A stretch of DNA of 64,000 bases from Dimorphilus gyrociliatus (Eukaryota > Annelida > Polychaeta > Dinophilidae). The position numbers and the translations under genes are program-made. Below are positions 21,156 to 34,438 of this stretch, piece by piece (positions within the stretch are counted from its first letter, which is position 1; the number at the start of each line of letters is the position of its first letter). The notes beneath the pieces were generated by a model. It was given only the letters and a program-made list of their open reading frames with translations, was not told the DNA's origin and did not search any database. Where the stretch lies: NCBI GenBank assembly GCA_904063045.1, contig CAJFCJ010000001.1, forward strand, positions 2,797,501 through 2,861,500, in the 5' to 3' direction.

Positions 21156-24100
21156 CTATAAATTAGAGAGATTTTCAATAAGAATTCTAGCGAATGCAGC
21201 GGCTGAGAGGGCGGCATAGTGCTTCCAGACACTCTTTTGATTAGCACCGTCCTCGTAATCGGAAACTCCTCTAATAAATATAAAAGAATCTTTACAATTT
21301 CCTACGACCGATTCCATTACTTGGTCAAACAGTGGTGGATCGAACCCAATTACTTGATGTCTTATGGCGAAATCAGATCGAAGGATTGACTCTTCAAACG
21401 GTCTACCAGATGCCAAACATCCTAAACGGACTATTGGCGTCTTCTGTTTAATATTTGCATCTTCAGGAATTTTCGGATGTTCAATTCTGATGAGTTTATC
21501 TTTATCTGGCCTCATGTACAAGATATCGCTGGAATCTTGAGGTCTGGAGAAGCTATGCGCATTCTGAAGTGTTCCAAGTTCTTCGGCAGCTTCTCCCATA
21601 TAATCCTCCAGAGTATTTGATTTCAAATCATTGAGAACAGTTTGAAGACTTTCAGAGAGTTCACTGACAACCAAGTCCTGATGTGGAAAAAAATGCAACA
21701 GTTAGATAACAATTTTTTTTTGCAATTACCAAATAAACTAAAACAGACTTTAGCATTCCACGACTTTAAAGAGAATTTCATTATGTTATCAGCGCTTCTT
21801 TCCACTTTGTCGGCAAAGATGTACGAAATTCCTTTAGAATTAGGAACTGAAACGATAATATCACCCAATCTAACGTGTTTTCTATAATCAACATAGTCCG
21901 GTACACCTCCGCAAATGCCCAAGAGTATTACATGTTCAACATCACTGAAAGTTCCCAGTAGTCGCGTTGTTGAATTTCCAGATGATATCAAGGCAGAACG
22001 ATCTCGACCAACAATCGGTAATTTAGTTGAGACTACGCGATGTTTACCAATGGAACCGATCGTGTAAACGTTGCCGTCTCCTTCTTGCTTAAATTTCACA
22101 AAAGTAGTTTTATCAGACATCATCGAATCGATGGCCATTTTCTCAAAGAACGACGATGTTATAATGGCAATAGAAGGTTTTTTAATTCCTTGTTGAACTG
22201 GCATCTGCTTCATTTCACGTACAGCTAGAAATAAATTAAAATATAGCCATTATTTTCATAAGATACAATTATTATTGATTTTGTTTTCACTGTGTCAACT
22301 TATTCTTATCGGACCAATGTATATATTCATACGTAATTTAAATGGTTGTTAAAACAGTGATATCAAAAAAACAAAAAGAAATACTATCGAAATTTAAATA
22401 TTTCCTTACAGTAAACAAATCAGGTATAATGACAGATTAAAGTGATTTTGTAGCTTTTTACATTTTGTATCTATACAAAAGTGGCATTTGGCTATAAATA
22501 GAACAATATCACTTTTCTCTATGGAAACAAAAGTTCTTTTTACTTACATTTATCGTAAAGTAAATTTCTAATATATTTGTTCCCTTCGTCATCCAAGCGT
22601 TTAATTAATTTCTTATCGATAAGCTGTTGAAGCTGACTTATAACCATATCATGATCTTCATTTGTTACTCTAAACAAAGAAAATAAGAAAAGTTATAGGC
22701 TGATTCTAAAAAACGTAAAAGCAGCAAACTTACTCTAAAAGTTTATTAATGTCAACACAATTTGGAAAGTGTCTTTCAATTTCTGAGAGTAATTGTTCTT
22801 GTACAATAACGTCTCTGGGTCTGTTATCCTCTTCAAATGCTATAAATAATTAAAAATAATTAATCATAATGGTGAACAACTTGTTTTCATATATAAAAGA
22901 TAGGAAGGAAAGTTTATGACTATAAGAAAGACAAGAGAGAAAAATGCCCATTCCTTTGTTTTAAGTTTTAAACTTACTGTCTTCTCCATAAGTGGGAAAA
23001 TCAAGTAGTTCATTAATAATTTCATTATTTTAACAATTGAAATGTACACAACTTTTTATTTTTGATTATATAATAAAGATACTTTTAAATGATGAGATAA
23101 ATACTTACGAGTTTGCGCACTTATCTCCGGTGAAACTGGGGTCATTTCAACTTCGACCTAGATTTTAATCAATTGTAAATATTTAATGTAAATAAATAAA
23201 TAAAATTTAAGATATACCAACCCTCAACACTGCATAATACTGATCACTTTTTTCCAAAAGCTTCATTGCTTTTTTAATAAAATGTGGATAATCTCCAGGA
23301 AAATCATCTGGATTAATGAGTTCCAGAAAGAAATCTCTTGCTCCGCATATCTTCTGCTCATGATCTGAATTTTCTCTAAACCAAAAATATAGAACACGTT
23401 TTTCCTGTTATAAACGAAAAACAAAAATTAAAATAATGTTATTAAATCAGCCTATATTAAAAAAAATAAAATGAAAAACTATTAAGATTACGTAATGCTA
23501 TTAAATATCGTAATTTTTTCATCTTTTTAAGTGGTTAACGGCAATTTAATACAATTTGCATTGATATTAATTGCTCTTTATTTTTTTAAGTCTACGTGCT
23601 TTGTTTATCGATAAAACAAAAGTTTGGTTTTGAAAACAATATCATGAAGGTCAAGGAGAATTCTTTAGATATTGCAAACGATTCTTCATTTTAATACTAT
23701 TTTAGCATAGAATTGATTGATCGAATAGAAAATTTTATTATTTACACAAATGTGTTCGCTGGTTTTCTTATTTACAAGAAAACATCGAAATTCCATGCTT
23801 AATTCAGCACACTCTTCTCCCCCATCTTCAATTTTAGCCATTTTATTAACGACAAGACGTGAATGTGCACCCCCTCCTGAATGATGAACCTAAAAACATA
23901 GAAATTCATGAAACACTGTTAACACTAAATAAAATTTACTATATTATTAATATTTGTTCTCCTTTTACCTGATTAAGGTCTATATTAGATTTTTTAATTT
24001 TCTCCAGTCGAATTGCAGTTGACTTGCCACGTTTAGTGGGTGTCATAACAATTTTTTCTGTAAAAGATATTAAAAGAATACAACAGATGCTAACGAATTG

Positions 24101-25434
24101 TAATAAAATTGTATCGAATGTCTAGCTTAATAAAACTCCCTTAAGTCATTAATTACATAATAACCTAATTAGACTCTGTTTCAATTCGTTATAGGAATCA
24201 AAAAAGGGACAAAGAGGAGAAGAGATAAAACAATAAAAATAGGTTGAAGGGCTTATTTTTTTTCAGAAAATATCATTCAGTTTAAATGGATTTAATCTAT
24301 AATATTCCCGTATCAAAATAATCAATCATCTCATTTTACGTTTATTCATAGATTTATTTGGGAAAATGTATATAAATATACGTGTTTCTTTTGTTTCCAT
24401 TCTCTCTTTTTTTAATGTCTAAAAAATAGATTAGGCTTAAAAAACGTGCTGGGCATATAGCAGTTTATAGCTATTTATGATATAAGGGTTCTAAAACAGC
24501 AATCTGTTGCCCGGTTCCCTAGCTTAAAAAAACAACTATAGGTTATAAAATATGTTCTGCACAAGGTTATAAAAAACATAACGAATGAAGAGAAAGGTAT
24601 TATTGTTCATTAAAAAGGAAGAAATGATGGAAGTAAAAGTGGAATAAATTTTTACATGTACTGTAAATCATTTCAATTTCTATATAATACAGTATATACA
24701 AATAATTCAATATAATAGATACTCATATGATATAATGAGCAACTGACAAAGTAAAAACTTTTGCGATTTAAAAGCAAGAGGAGGGATGGGAAATTGAAAA
24801 TGAAATTCTATACTTGTATAGTTTTATCTCTTGATTTATAACAGCTTGTGTACATCGTTTGATATACATTTATGTATATACCGTTTCTATAGGCTATTTC
24901 TCTCACTTTTTCTACATCAGTTTACTTATACTTTCAACTCGCGTAATTCAACGATAAAATTGTTAAATAATTCATTTAACAACTCTCTACTTATCATACT
25001 TAAATATAAGAAAATAGAGAAGAATGAGTGCCTTTTTTCTTTACGGCTAAGAAAGAAAACATGCCGATAATTAACAGCTTTCCCATTAATAATAAGTATG
25101 TCTTATCGAAGAATTTGCATAGCTTAGTCCGGGAAGCTTGTTAAACCGAACGCACACAAACACACACATACATACATACTGACTTTCTCCCCTCACCCTA
25201 GAGACTTAACACTAGGCTAAATGAAAAATAGCACCCAAATCTTAAAATAACGTAACCCCGTTCTGTTATAAGAACGGTTAAATCCTATTCATATGAATAT
25301 AGCGGGCGTGTGCTTATATATAAACAAATATCATAAGAAAAAATATCTACATGATGAAAAGACGACCTATGACGCTACTATGAATAATGCATCTGGAAAA
25401 ATTTGCAGAACAAAAATTACTCACCATCTCCCAT
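21156..25434 (-). CDS. Winged-helix domain plus nucleoside phosphorylase-fold protein
   Basis: Nine exons join in phase to 556 residues: 25425-25434 (only ten coding nt), 23969-24057, 23776-23889, 23222-23404, 23109-23157, 22734-22839, 22548-22669, 21749-22224, 21156-21677. The middle (QEQLLSEIERHFP...VISQLQQLIDKKLIKRLDDEGNKYI) looks like a winged helix. The C-terminal part resembles the PNP/UDP phosphorylase (MTAN) fold: LPIVGRDRSALISSGNSTTRLL, ILLGICGGVPDY, VRLGDIIVS and FIFIRGVSDYEDG...WKHYAALSAAAFARILIE. That final D-Y-x-D-G near RG(V/I)SD is the nucleoside-base binding end of the family. The N terminus is basic (TPTKRGKSTAIRLEKIKKS). Invertebrates carry uncharacterised proteins of this architecture; their role is unknown to me. 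Catalytic status is unproven. The 21748 donor (GTCTGT) is weak and was set by phase. Confidence 0.7.
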
Positions 25435-27501
25435 TTTTTTTGGCTTATTTTCTTCGATATTAAAACCAGAAGTTAAATGAATAGTCTTCTCCAGCTAAAT
25501 AAACTGAAAAGAATAAATCATTTCAAACTTTTCATGACCTATCTTATAGCAATAGAGCATAGGCGTACGTACTACGATACTCACATCTCCAACAATTGAT
25601 GGGATGTGAAAAAGTAATCAAAATATCTATTTTATTAGTCCTGATTAAATTATATATAATAAGCATCAACTTATCAGAAGAATTACTTATTTTAACGGAA
25701 TAAATGGTTTACCGGCGATACTCGGGCTTCGTTAGACCGTTATAAACAAAACTACATTAATGAAACTGTGATATTAGTACATCGCCAAAAGAAATTACAT
25801 AGAAATAATTTATCTATAAGTATAGATTTAAAAAAATAATCTAGTGCTAAGAAAAACCAATAAAATTACATCTTATGCAGAATTTACCAATTACGGGCAG
25901 ATCCGAATTTCGACCGGAAGCCAAAAATGCAAAAGGTATTATGGGAAATCTAATATGACAGATGGCGCTTTTTTAAACATCTGTAGAAAGATTAACGCAA
26001 GCTGGTTTTTCTCACATTTGGTAGAGAATTAAGAAGTATAAAAATCAAAGAAAAACTTATAACAATTATAAACTAAAAGAAGATATTAAATATTTATTTT
26101 CAATAAATTATTCAGTAATTTTATAAGCCGAAAAAACTTGTAATCTACTTACATTTTATAAAGTAAAATTCAAAGATGCTAATAAGACTGGTTACCTCTC
26201 GTTCAGAGGAATGAACCAAAATTATTAGAATTTCTCTTTTATGTATAGTATGTGCAGACAGTAAATTTAATTAATGAAATTTAATCTCTTTGAATGAATC
26301 TTTCATTGTTTATTTTAATCTTAAATAGTATTTTAAATTAAGACTATGCAACGTTGCTGGTATGCTTCTATTACGTAATCTAGACTTTGGAAAGAGGGGA
26401 AGGTTTATCGTAAATATGCTAATTAGTTCAATTAATCTAGTTTATAGGTCGTGGTTAAATTGCCTTTGATCTTTTGGTATAAGATTACGTAAAAAAAACT
26501 CTCAATCACTTTAGTAAAAGTATTTAAAAGCCAAAAACAAAGAGCCTAATTGATCCTTTAAAAAGTTTCACCTTTCTTTATAACTATTCAAAAAAGGTTA
26601 TAATAATATATATTCTTTCTCTTTTTCATATCTTTTGACAGGTTGCTATCTTATTTCTCATAGTATTAAATTAATATTAATAAACCTTGAACCTGTAATG
26701 TATGTTAAATCATATGAATCCTATAACATATATATCTATACATTAAAACTAGACCGGAATATTCATAGTGAAGACAAAATAATAAAAATGTTTTCAATAT
26801 GAAATTTACCATATACAATAAAACTTTATCAAAAAAAGTTCTAAAATTACTCCTACATGTTCTAAAATGAATGTCTAATGTTACATAATTCATACATTAA
26901 CGTTTCTTTTGATTAATTCTTGCTGGTATATGGAAAAATCAAACTCAGTATATATATTCTGTACGTGAATCTATACAACAAATTCACAATTAGACTAAAG
27001 ACATAACATTTGTTATCTTGGATACTTGTATCTATACAAGACAAAACAGGTTGAAAGAAACGTAGTCAAGCCAAAAAGTTCTTTAACCAATTCAAAAGTT
27101 TTTATTATGTATTGCACAATTGATTCTATCCATTTATATATAATCAACAGGCCATAGAAAATCGACAGTCTGTATTAGTCATTTGCGAAAGGAATACTTT
27201 ATTGTAGGTTGTGTCTAGGTGCGGTATGTAAGTATTTAACAATTTCTCCCTTACTTTTTATATAAGAATTAGAAATGTGTAGATCATGCTTAACATTAAA
27301 TGTATAATTAATGTTCCTTATGAATATTTAGTCCTTAGAGAATGTAATTGTTTTAGCTTGTAAGAAAATCAATGATATCAATAATTTAGTTGGAAAAGTA
27401 TTAGAATAATAAAACACGTTTGAACATATCAATATATTTGAGTACCATTTTGAACTGCTCATTTGTTCTTTTCAATATCTTTTTCGCAGTGAAATTCAGT
27501 T
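25435..27501. other. Intergenic region upstream of profilin
   Basis: About 2 kb with no supported gene. Frames at 25844-26032 and 26705-26893 are short and have no domain. It contains two ATTACGTAA words (26371 and about 26484). It should hold the promoters of both divergent neighbours. Confidence 0.5.
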
Positions 27502-27992
27502 ATGTCTTGGAATAGCTATATAGACAATTTAATTGCCCATTCCAAAGATGCTAGCGGAAAATGTCATGTTGAAAGTGCATGTATAATTAGCATAGATGGA
27601 GGTACACAATGGACGACTGCAGGGGCAAATGTTACACCAATCACCCCAAATGAGGCCGCTGAAATTGCAAAACCTTTTAAAAGCTGTGATTTTACTTCAT
27701 TTATGGTAAATAAATTTATACTCCCTTCTCTTTTCATTCAATAAAATTAACGTTAGTATTTTCTACAACGAAATAGGTCGGTGGCTGTACGATTTCATCT
27801 ACCAGATATCAATTTCTGAGAGAAATGGATAAAAAAATTTGTCTCTTCAAACTGAAAGATCATGGATCAATCTCTATGCAGAGCAGCAAAACAGCCATTG
27901 TAATAGCCAAGTGCCCAGAAGGAGGACAGCAAGGAAATGCTAATAAAGCTGTTGCAGTTATCGCCGAATATTTAGAATCTCTAAATATGTAA
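27502..27992 (+). CDS. Profilin
   Basis: Two exons (27502-27705, 27777-27992) give 139 residues, the usual profilin size. The start MSWNSYIDNLI matches the N-terminal helix that helps bind poly-proline (Trp and Tyr at the family positions). The middle has IISIDGGTQWTT, and the end has the characteristic helix KAVAVIAEYLESLNM. VGGCTISSTRYQFLRE corresponds to the actin-binding core strands. Profilin binds G-actin and proline-rich nucleators and promotes filament elongation in the cytoplasm. AATAAA at 28017-28022 is a likely poly(A) signal only 25 nt after the stop. Confidence 0.94.
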
Positions 27993-30094
27993 AACAATAT
28001 GATATCAATAAAATTATCTATTATAATTTATATAGTTTGTCTTCCATCATTATAATATCATTGTATATAGTTCTCTACATCCATTTTTACATCTTATGAA
28101 CGATGATAAAGACAGGAAAAGAATTTTTGACTATGTACTTTATGGGTGTTTTACATCATCAATAAATGTAATTCATTATTTGAACCAGAAGAACGTTAGC
28201 TATTTCATCACTTTTTTCCCTAGAATTTGTGATTATCAAAGGGGTTAAAGTAATACCTGTGGAATTATTACAAAGAAAATATATAATCTGAATCACTTAT
28301 ACATTGTTGCAATGTTTAAACATTCAATTGCGAAAAGATTAGTTTTATATTCAATAAAAGGACTTAATTTATGTCTTGAGTTTCGTCTCATTTTTATCTT
28401 TATATTAGTTTTGTATTACCTTTTTATATTAAATATATATATATATATATATTGTACTGATAGATAGGACTGTAAAACAAAAAATATGAACCGTATTCCT
28501 TTTCTAAATAGAACAACGATCGTGCTCCTCGTCATGTTTTTCTTTTAATTTAGGTTTTAAAAATATATGTTTATATATAAATTTTAAACCGCCCACATAT
28601 ATATCATTCAAGTAAGGTTAGAATTTTCACCTATATTGTATTACTCACTTGGTCTTGTTTTAAATAATTTACTTTAAACGATACAAAACATTTACAATTT
28701 GTTCTAGATATTCGTATAAAACATAAGGAACTAAAACTATTTACAGTGCTGTAGTCTAGATTCAGGAAAAGCCTATTGTAAGACATTTTTCTATATAATT
28801 TTTTAAAAATCCATAAAATCAATTATCTCGAGTTCTGAATTGAAACGACTCAAAAGAAAAGATTCAATTCGTCTATTTTTATGTCTAAAAACCGTAGATT
28901 AAGAGCAAAGAAATCGGATTTAAGCTATACCCCCAGATTGTTGTTCGAAACTATAAAAAACAAAACAAACATATACATATACTGTATATATAAATATATA
29001 TATATATATATACCTACGTGATAGTATCAGCCTTTAATTTCAATAAGGAGTTGCTATCATGTTGTTCTTTGAATATCTATTGAAATCTTATGATTTAAAT
29101 GAAGTATTAAAATCTTTTATACTCGCAGGATATACTATAATATTTAATATAAGTAGTAAAGTTCTTGAGATAAAAGCTTAATAAGTAGGGACATGAATAG
29201 AGCAAATTCTTGTTGCTTATTATATATATATCTTAAACTATTAAATCCTTGTTTATATTTCTACCATATATGCATATATATATATATATATATATGTGAG
29301 TGTACAATACAATGATCATTCATTAAATGAATTATTACATTCATTTTTCACCAAAGCTCTCATTCGCAAACTTTTTCTTCTCAATCTTTTATGTTTTCTT
29401 TCTTCTCAATAATGAATGACATAAAAAGAAAATTCTCCTCGCTTCTCTTGAATTCATAAAGATTTATCATACTTTAACGGCATTGTAATACTAGAATAAA
29501 ATAGTATACTCTTTACTTTTTAAAAAAATCTATAGATTTTTGAACGTTTCGTCTTGTAGAATATTAAGTTTCATCGTAAAGAAAAATACTTTATAATTTG
29601 TATTAAACTAAAATCTAATATCTGAAAAATATACTATAGAATATATAGAATATAATAGCTTGAATTTTTTTTTATCTGTCGGTTTTTTGTGAGTCATTTC
29701 TTTTCATGAAAATATCAAAGAAAAACAGTATGATTGCTTTTTGCTTTTATTAATGGCCTAGTCTTCTATTGAAAAATGGTATAATGTAATTGGTCTTTTT
29801 CTGAAAGTAGATTTATTAGTCCTATATATGTTAGGGAAGGAAAAGAATAAAAACAAATTTAATTGACATTTTCGTATTAAGTTTCAAATAATTCATACTA
29901 AAATTGTTTATTGCTTTCTCAAATAATTTTGAATTATTTTAAACTTGATAGCAGCTTAATAAAAGAGAAATAATGTGTTTGTGAAAATTCACTAGTTTGA
30001 ATAATTGCGCATGCGCGTAAAGATTACTTCCTGTAAATTGCGCTTATGGAGCGCTGAATTGCCGATAACTTATTATCGCTCAAAATACAGAATC
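27993..30094. other. Intergenic region profilin / SNRPB2
   Basis: About 2.1 kb with no supported gene. AT dinucleotide runs occur near 28430-28452, 28985-29011 and 29276-29295. A perfect NRF-1-type palindrome sits just before SNRPB2. Confidence 0.55.
30006..30017. promoter_or_regulatory. NRF-1/erect-wing palindrome before SNRPB2
   Basis: TGCGCATGCGCG at 30006-30017 is a full match to the NRF-1 palindrome YGCGCATGCGCR except the last base. It lies 78 bp upstream of the SNRPB2 start codon in otherwise AT-rich DNA. Confidence 0.5.
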
Positions 30095-32528
30095 ATGAGC
30101 GATTTAAGGCCAAACCACACGATTTATGTGAATAATTTAAATGAGAAAGTTAAAAAAGATGGTAAGTCTTACAAATAGACTTTAACAAGACCCGTTAATA
30201 GTTGACTTTATCCTGATAGAACTTAAAAGATCTCTCTATTACCTATTTTCGACTTTCGGACAAGTCTTGAATATAGTTGCACTAAAAACTATGAAAATGA
30301 GAGGACAAGCATTTGTTGTTTTTAAAGATATTAATTGCGCAGCTGTAGCAATGCGCTCAATGCAAGGTTTTCATTTCTACGGCAAATCATTAGTAAGTAT
30401 TAAAATCATTCGTTTTAGGTATGAAAAGCGTGCCTATAAACGTTTTATTTTAATCTAAGCAATACACTTTCTACATTAAAACTTTTACTTGCCCTTTTCC
30501 TAGAAAATAGCATATGCACGTAAAGACTCTGAGCTTATAGCTCGAATGAAAGGCACATTTCAGCAGCAGCAGCAAGCTGCTGCTGCCAAAAAGAGAAAAG
30601 AAGAAGATGCTGAAAAGAAAAGAAAGAAGGCTGCAAAGTAATAAATTAAATATAGAAAAATAACCTAAAACAATTTATAGCATTCACATATCTATTTTAT
30701 TCTCAATATATATAATTCCTTCCAGAATTGTTGGTGGTACACAATCAACTCCTGCCGCAAGTACCTCATCGGATATACCTACTATTGAGGCTCCACATCA
30801 CATTTTGTTCTTAACCAATCTACCTGATGAGATAAATGACATGATGTTATCCATGCTTTTCAATCAGTACGTATTCAAAGTATTCATATACATCTACATT
30901 TATAAACTAAAAATTTCTTTTGAGTTATGTAATAGGCCATAAATAAGATTAAACTTTATTAATTTTCAAACTTTATAATATTTTAATTAATTTATAAGAA
31001 AGAAAATAGAAATCCTAATAGTATTTATGAGCATAATAATACTACAATAATCTAATTAAATTATGTGTGTCTTAGAGGAAAAAAGTAAAGAATAAATAAA
31101 GTTATTAAACATATTATAAATAAGTTAATTAAATGGTCAAAGGAATGTGTTTACTTTCGCAATAGAATTATTTTCAGTTAATGTAGTACTCGAATCCTTT
31201 TTGAACAAGCACTTCAAAGTCCTCTTTTTACTATATTTAACTTTAACAGAAATGCTTGTCATATCTAACTAATGTACTATATACTTATAGTGAAGGAGCA
31301 AAGAAAAAAATCATTTAAAGTGTTCATTAAACATGTTGTAGACAACTTTGATCTTCCTTATAATTAGAACGAAGAAAAGAATTGAACTATTTAAAGAGTT
31401 TCACGGTATAGATTTATTGTTCTTGAAGAAAAGAGAACAGGTTATTTATAATTTCAAAGATAGCATTTATATATATGCATTTATATATCTTTATATATAT
31501 CTTTTCTATAAAACCTTCAAAGTTCTAATTATTCCTTTTCAATCATCTCTGTGTCGTATTTACACGACAGATGGCGTGCAAAACAAAGTAAAAAAAAACT
31601 TTCACGACAACAGACCTTAACAGTATCTAACACATGATATGTTTTGTACTGTCCACGCTTTAAGTGTACAACATCGATTGACTTTTGAGCTGATATGAAC
31701 AGCATAGCTTTAGTGATAATGTTTCCTACCAAATCAATTAATTAATTAGTTATAATTAGACTCTAGTGACCTTCAAAAACTAAAATTTGACCCAAGTAAT
31801 GTTCTTCACTCCACCCTGATAGTTTTATATTACAAGTTAGAAATAGCCAAACAATATATCGGTCGATGGTGAAAAGTAATACATTATGTACCACGTAAAT
31901 ACTCGAGTTGGTGTATTTGTTTATACGATAAAGGGACACCGTAAACTACTTAACATAGACATAATTGTTAAAGGAATAAATTTGACATTCTAACTCCATG
32001 GCTATGACTTCGTAACAGTGTACTCTATAAATATTTTCAACTTTTTATCACTAGCTCACTATCATTTTTTCCTTTTAGCATTCATTAATAAATAGGGCGA
32101 TTGGTATTAGGAAATATTATTATGATTTAGACAGTCTATCCATCTTATCTAAATAATTATTTGTTTACGTAAGGTTTTGTTCTAATAAATACAAATGAAT
32201 AAAAATGGGTGAACTAGTTTTGTCCACGTATGCTATAACACAATACAATAAAATTGTAACAAAAAGCTGGAGTAACAATAAAATCCATTGAGAAATTATT
32301 GACTTAACTTATTATTAATAAAACAATATATTAAGATGTGTTCAATACTAAATGTAATTTAAACACAGATTTCCCGGATTTAAAGAAGTTAGAACCGTAC
32401 CCGGCAGAACAGATATAGCATTTGTTGAATTTGAATCAGATCAACTTGCTGCCAACGCTAAAGACGCTTTACAAGGCTTCAAAATAACGCCTACTCATGC
32501 TATGAAGATTACATTTGGAAAAAAATAA
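30095..32528 (+). CDS. SNRPB2: U1A/U2B'' spliceosomal RNA-binding protein (SNF family)
   Basis: Five exons (30095-30161, 30220-30392, 30504-30637, 30726-30866, 32369-32528) give 224 residues (human U2B'' 225). RRM1 starts [24 protein letters not shown], with RNP2 IYVNNL and RNP1 [23 protein letters not shown] is closer to U2B'' than to U1A, but invertebrates often have one SNF protein doing both jobs. The linker carries QQQQQAAAA and a Lys/Glu-rich NLS-like run. RRM2 is [10 protein letters not shown]...DIAFVEFE...[12 protein letters not shown]. The role is binding U2 snRNA stem-loop IV with U2A', and possibly U1 stem-loop II. The last intron (30867-32368, 1.5 kb) cuts RRM2 and is exceptional in length. 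Confidence 0.95.
30867..32368 (+). other. Long intron of SNRPB2
   Basis: The in-phase exons either side split codon CA|A. This 1.5 kb AT-rich stretch has no recognisable domain in its short open frames (31348-31620, 31529-31732) and no transposon ends that I could see. Confidence 0.55.
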
Positions 32529-33128
32529 TTGTAACCTTTTTATTGTTATAAATAGATTTGGGTTTTTTCGTACAAAAGATATCTCTGTTGCCGCCGCTGA
32601 AAATTATTACGCGGAACAGGTTCCAGACTGGAAGATAGGCCTCGCCTAATCTAACCTGGAAACTTGCCAATTTAATAACCTTGCGTAACTATTGCGGTCG
32701 ATTATTTGACGAGTAAACATGGACTCGATGACCTCGTCGTTTTACGTACACCTTTTTGCAGGTGTTTTTTTCTTTTATTATTATTATTATTATTATGTAG
32801 ATGTATAATAGATATATATAATACAAACATATATATATATATATATATACATATATATATTACTATAAATATATATATATATATGATTAATAAAGCACAT
32901 AGTGTTATGTAACAGAAAAAAAAACAAACAAAGCACACTTGTTGTTTTTAAGAGAGGTGTAGCGGTGTACTGTTGAAGATGAGGTCGAACAAAATGTCTT
33001 GCAGCCCTGAGATTGAGAACACCGACCAAAACAAAAAAAAAACAAAAATACAAAAGAAAACCGTTACGTAAGCTGAAAAATAAACAACAGCTAAAAAAAA
33101 TCAATTCGCAGTCAATAACGATCGATTA
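32529..33128. other. Convergent intergenic region SNRPB2 / PAR bZIP
   Basis: It holds a TTA/TTG trinucleotide run near 32776-32797 and TA-dinucleotide runs near 32829-32883. No gene. The frames through these repeats (32702-33104) are low complexity. Both 3' UTRs lie here. Confidence 0.6.
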
Positions 33129-33746
33129 TCAACTGTTATAGAGCATGTGACGTAATTTGGTCGTTTCATTCTTTAACGCCGCAACTTCGACGCGTAACTT
33201 GAGGTTCTCTTGTTCAAGGAAAGCCGCTCGTATAGCGATTTCATCTTCTTTCGCTCGTCGAGCGTCCCTTGAGCGTTTTGCGGCCTCATTGTTTTTCCGG
33301 CGTCTTTCCCAATAGGCCTGATCTTTCATAGTGTCCGGCAATGATTTGGCGGCGCGGCGGCGACTGGACGCTTTGTTGTGACTTGGCTGTTGGTCCTCTG
33401 ATGATGGTGATGTTGAATCGTCACTTTTGGTCGCAGCGTCTCTAAATTTAGCATACATATCTTCTGTGGCTTGTGTTAGCAGACCCGGTATTGCATACAA
33501 GCCCAGGGAGAGGGGATAACTTTTAAAAGGCCTAGAAGTAGCAGCATTGGTACTAGCCAAAATGCTAGAAGCCAAGAGGGTTGGATCAATGCCATTCAAT
33601 ATTGGCGTCGCAGGTGACGCTGTTTCACTATTGCTGTCCGAAGACGACAGAGGAGGTGTTTCGCAACGACGTTTCTTCATACTGAAATCAAGTGGGGCGT
33701 CATCTGAAGACGTCATATCATCAGATGCTGCAGGTGAAGTCGCCAT
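33129..33746 (-). CDS. PAR bZIP transcription factor (HLF/TEF/DBP-like)
   Basis: A single coding exon gives 205 residues, with CGCCATGG as a strong start context. The PAR region is [19 protein letters not shown]. The basic region [18 protein letters not shown] is almost identical to HLF/TEF. The zipper ([29 protein letters not shown]) runs to nearly the C terminus. The N terminus has APLDFSMKK, a PxDxS-like motif often used to recruit CtBP in related fly and worm factors. A leucine-rich patch (GLYAIPGLL) lies mid-protein. PAR factors bind RTTAYGTAAY as dimers and control circadian output, detoxification or cell death genes. The 5' UTR appears spliced: a donor near 34579 and an acceptor near 33768 would leave an 800 nt intron. 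Several consensus sites lie upstream. Confidence 0.9.
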   Translation of the reverse strand: MATSPAASDDMTSSDDAPLDFSMKKRRCETPPLSSSDSNSETASPATPILNGIDPTLLASSILASTNAATSRPFKSYPLSLGLYAIPGLLTQATEDMYAKFRDAATKSDDSTSPSSEDQQPSHNKASSRRRAAKSLPDTMKDQAYWERRRKNNEAAKRSRDARRAKEDEIAIRAAFLEQENLKLRVEVAALKNETTKLRHMLYNS

Positions 33747-34438
33747 GGCGAGAGGTAGCTAGCTGTAGAGCAACGATATCAATTTGATTTACAAAATCTA
33801 TAAGCTCAGCACATATGTACATATACATACATATATTATTATATATGTATGTACATCATATTTGAATATATATACAGTATATATATAAATATATATATAT
33901 ATATATACGTATATGAATTATACTGTATATATATAGTACGTCGAATTATTCATCAGGGGCGGTCTTAGCAGGGGCTAGTCGAACAGTTTTTTATTATCTA
34001 GATCTAGTTACGATTGTGGGAGTCCGAAATTCGGGCTAGATAATTCTCGTGGAGAACGAGAGGACAACATTCATTAGGCCTATAGCTTAGTAAATTGACT
34101 ATAGCAAACACACGCATATGCACATATATAGACTATGCACATAAAGATAGAGAAAGAGAGCGAGAGATACACACGAATAGCGGATAGAGGGGGAGTTTCT
34201 GTATTGTTTTTTCAGTTTTTTATCTATACTTTCTATAATTAGAAAAAGGTCTTATCAAATTCGGGAGTTTCTCCTTTTATCTTAATTCTAAAAGTCTGGG
34301 AGAGAAAGCTTTTAACTCTTATCGTATTTTATCAACCGGCTACCAGTTTCTGTACAAACTTTAAAAAAATGTAAATAAACAAGATCAAACCCAATTCTAC
34401 TAGATCGGAGTATAATTTTGAGATTTGATAATGAAGGC

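Noticed and set aside
28430-29300. Several (TA)n runs as possible origins or matrix attachment sites
   Set aside because: TA microsatellites are common all over this AT-rich window; nothing specific marks these.
30578-30650. Glutamine/alanine repeat in SNRPB2 as a repeat expansion
   Set aside because: Short QQQQQAAAA linkers are usual between the RRMs of U1A/U2B''-type proteins.
32702-33104. Leucine/isoleucine-rich frames that look like membrane proteins
   Set aside because: Encoded by TTA/TAT simple repeats in the 3' UTR region; low complexity and antisense to each other.
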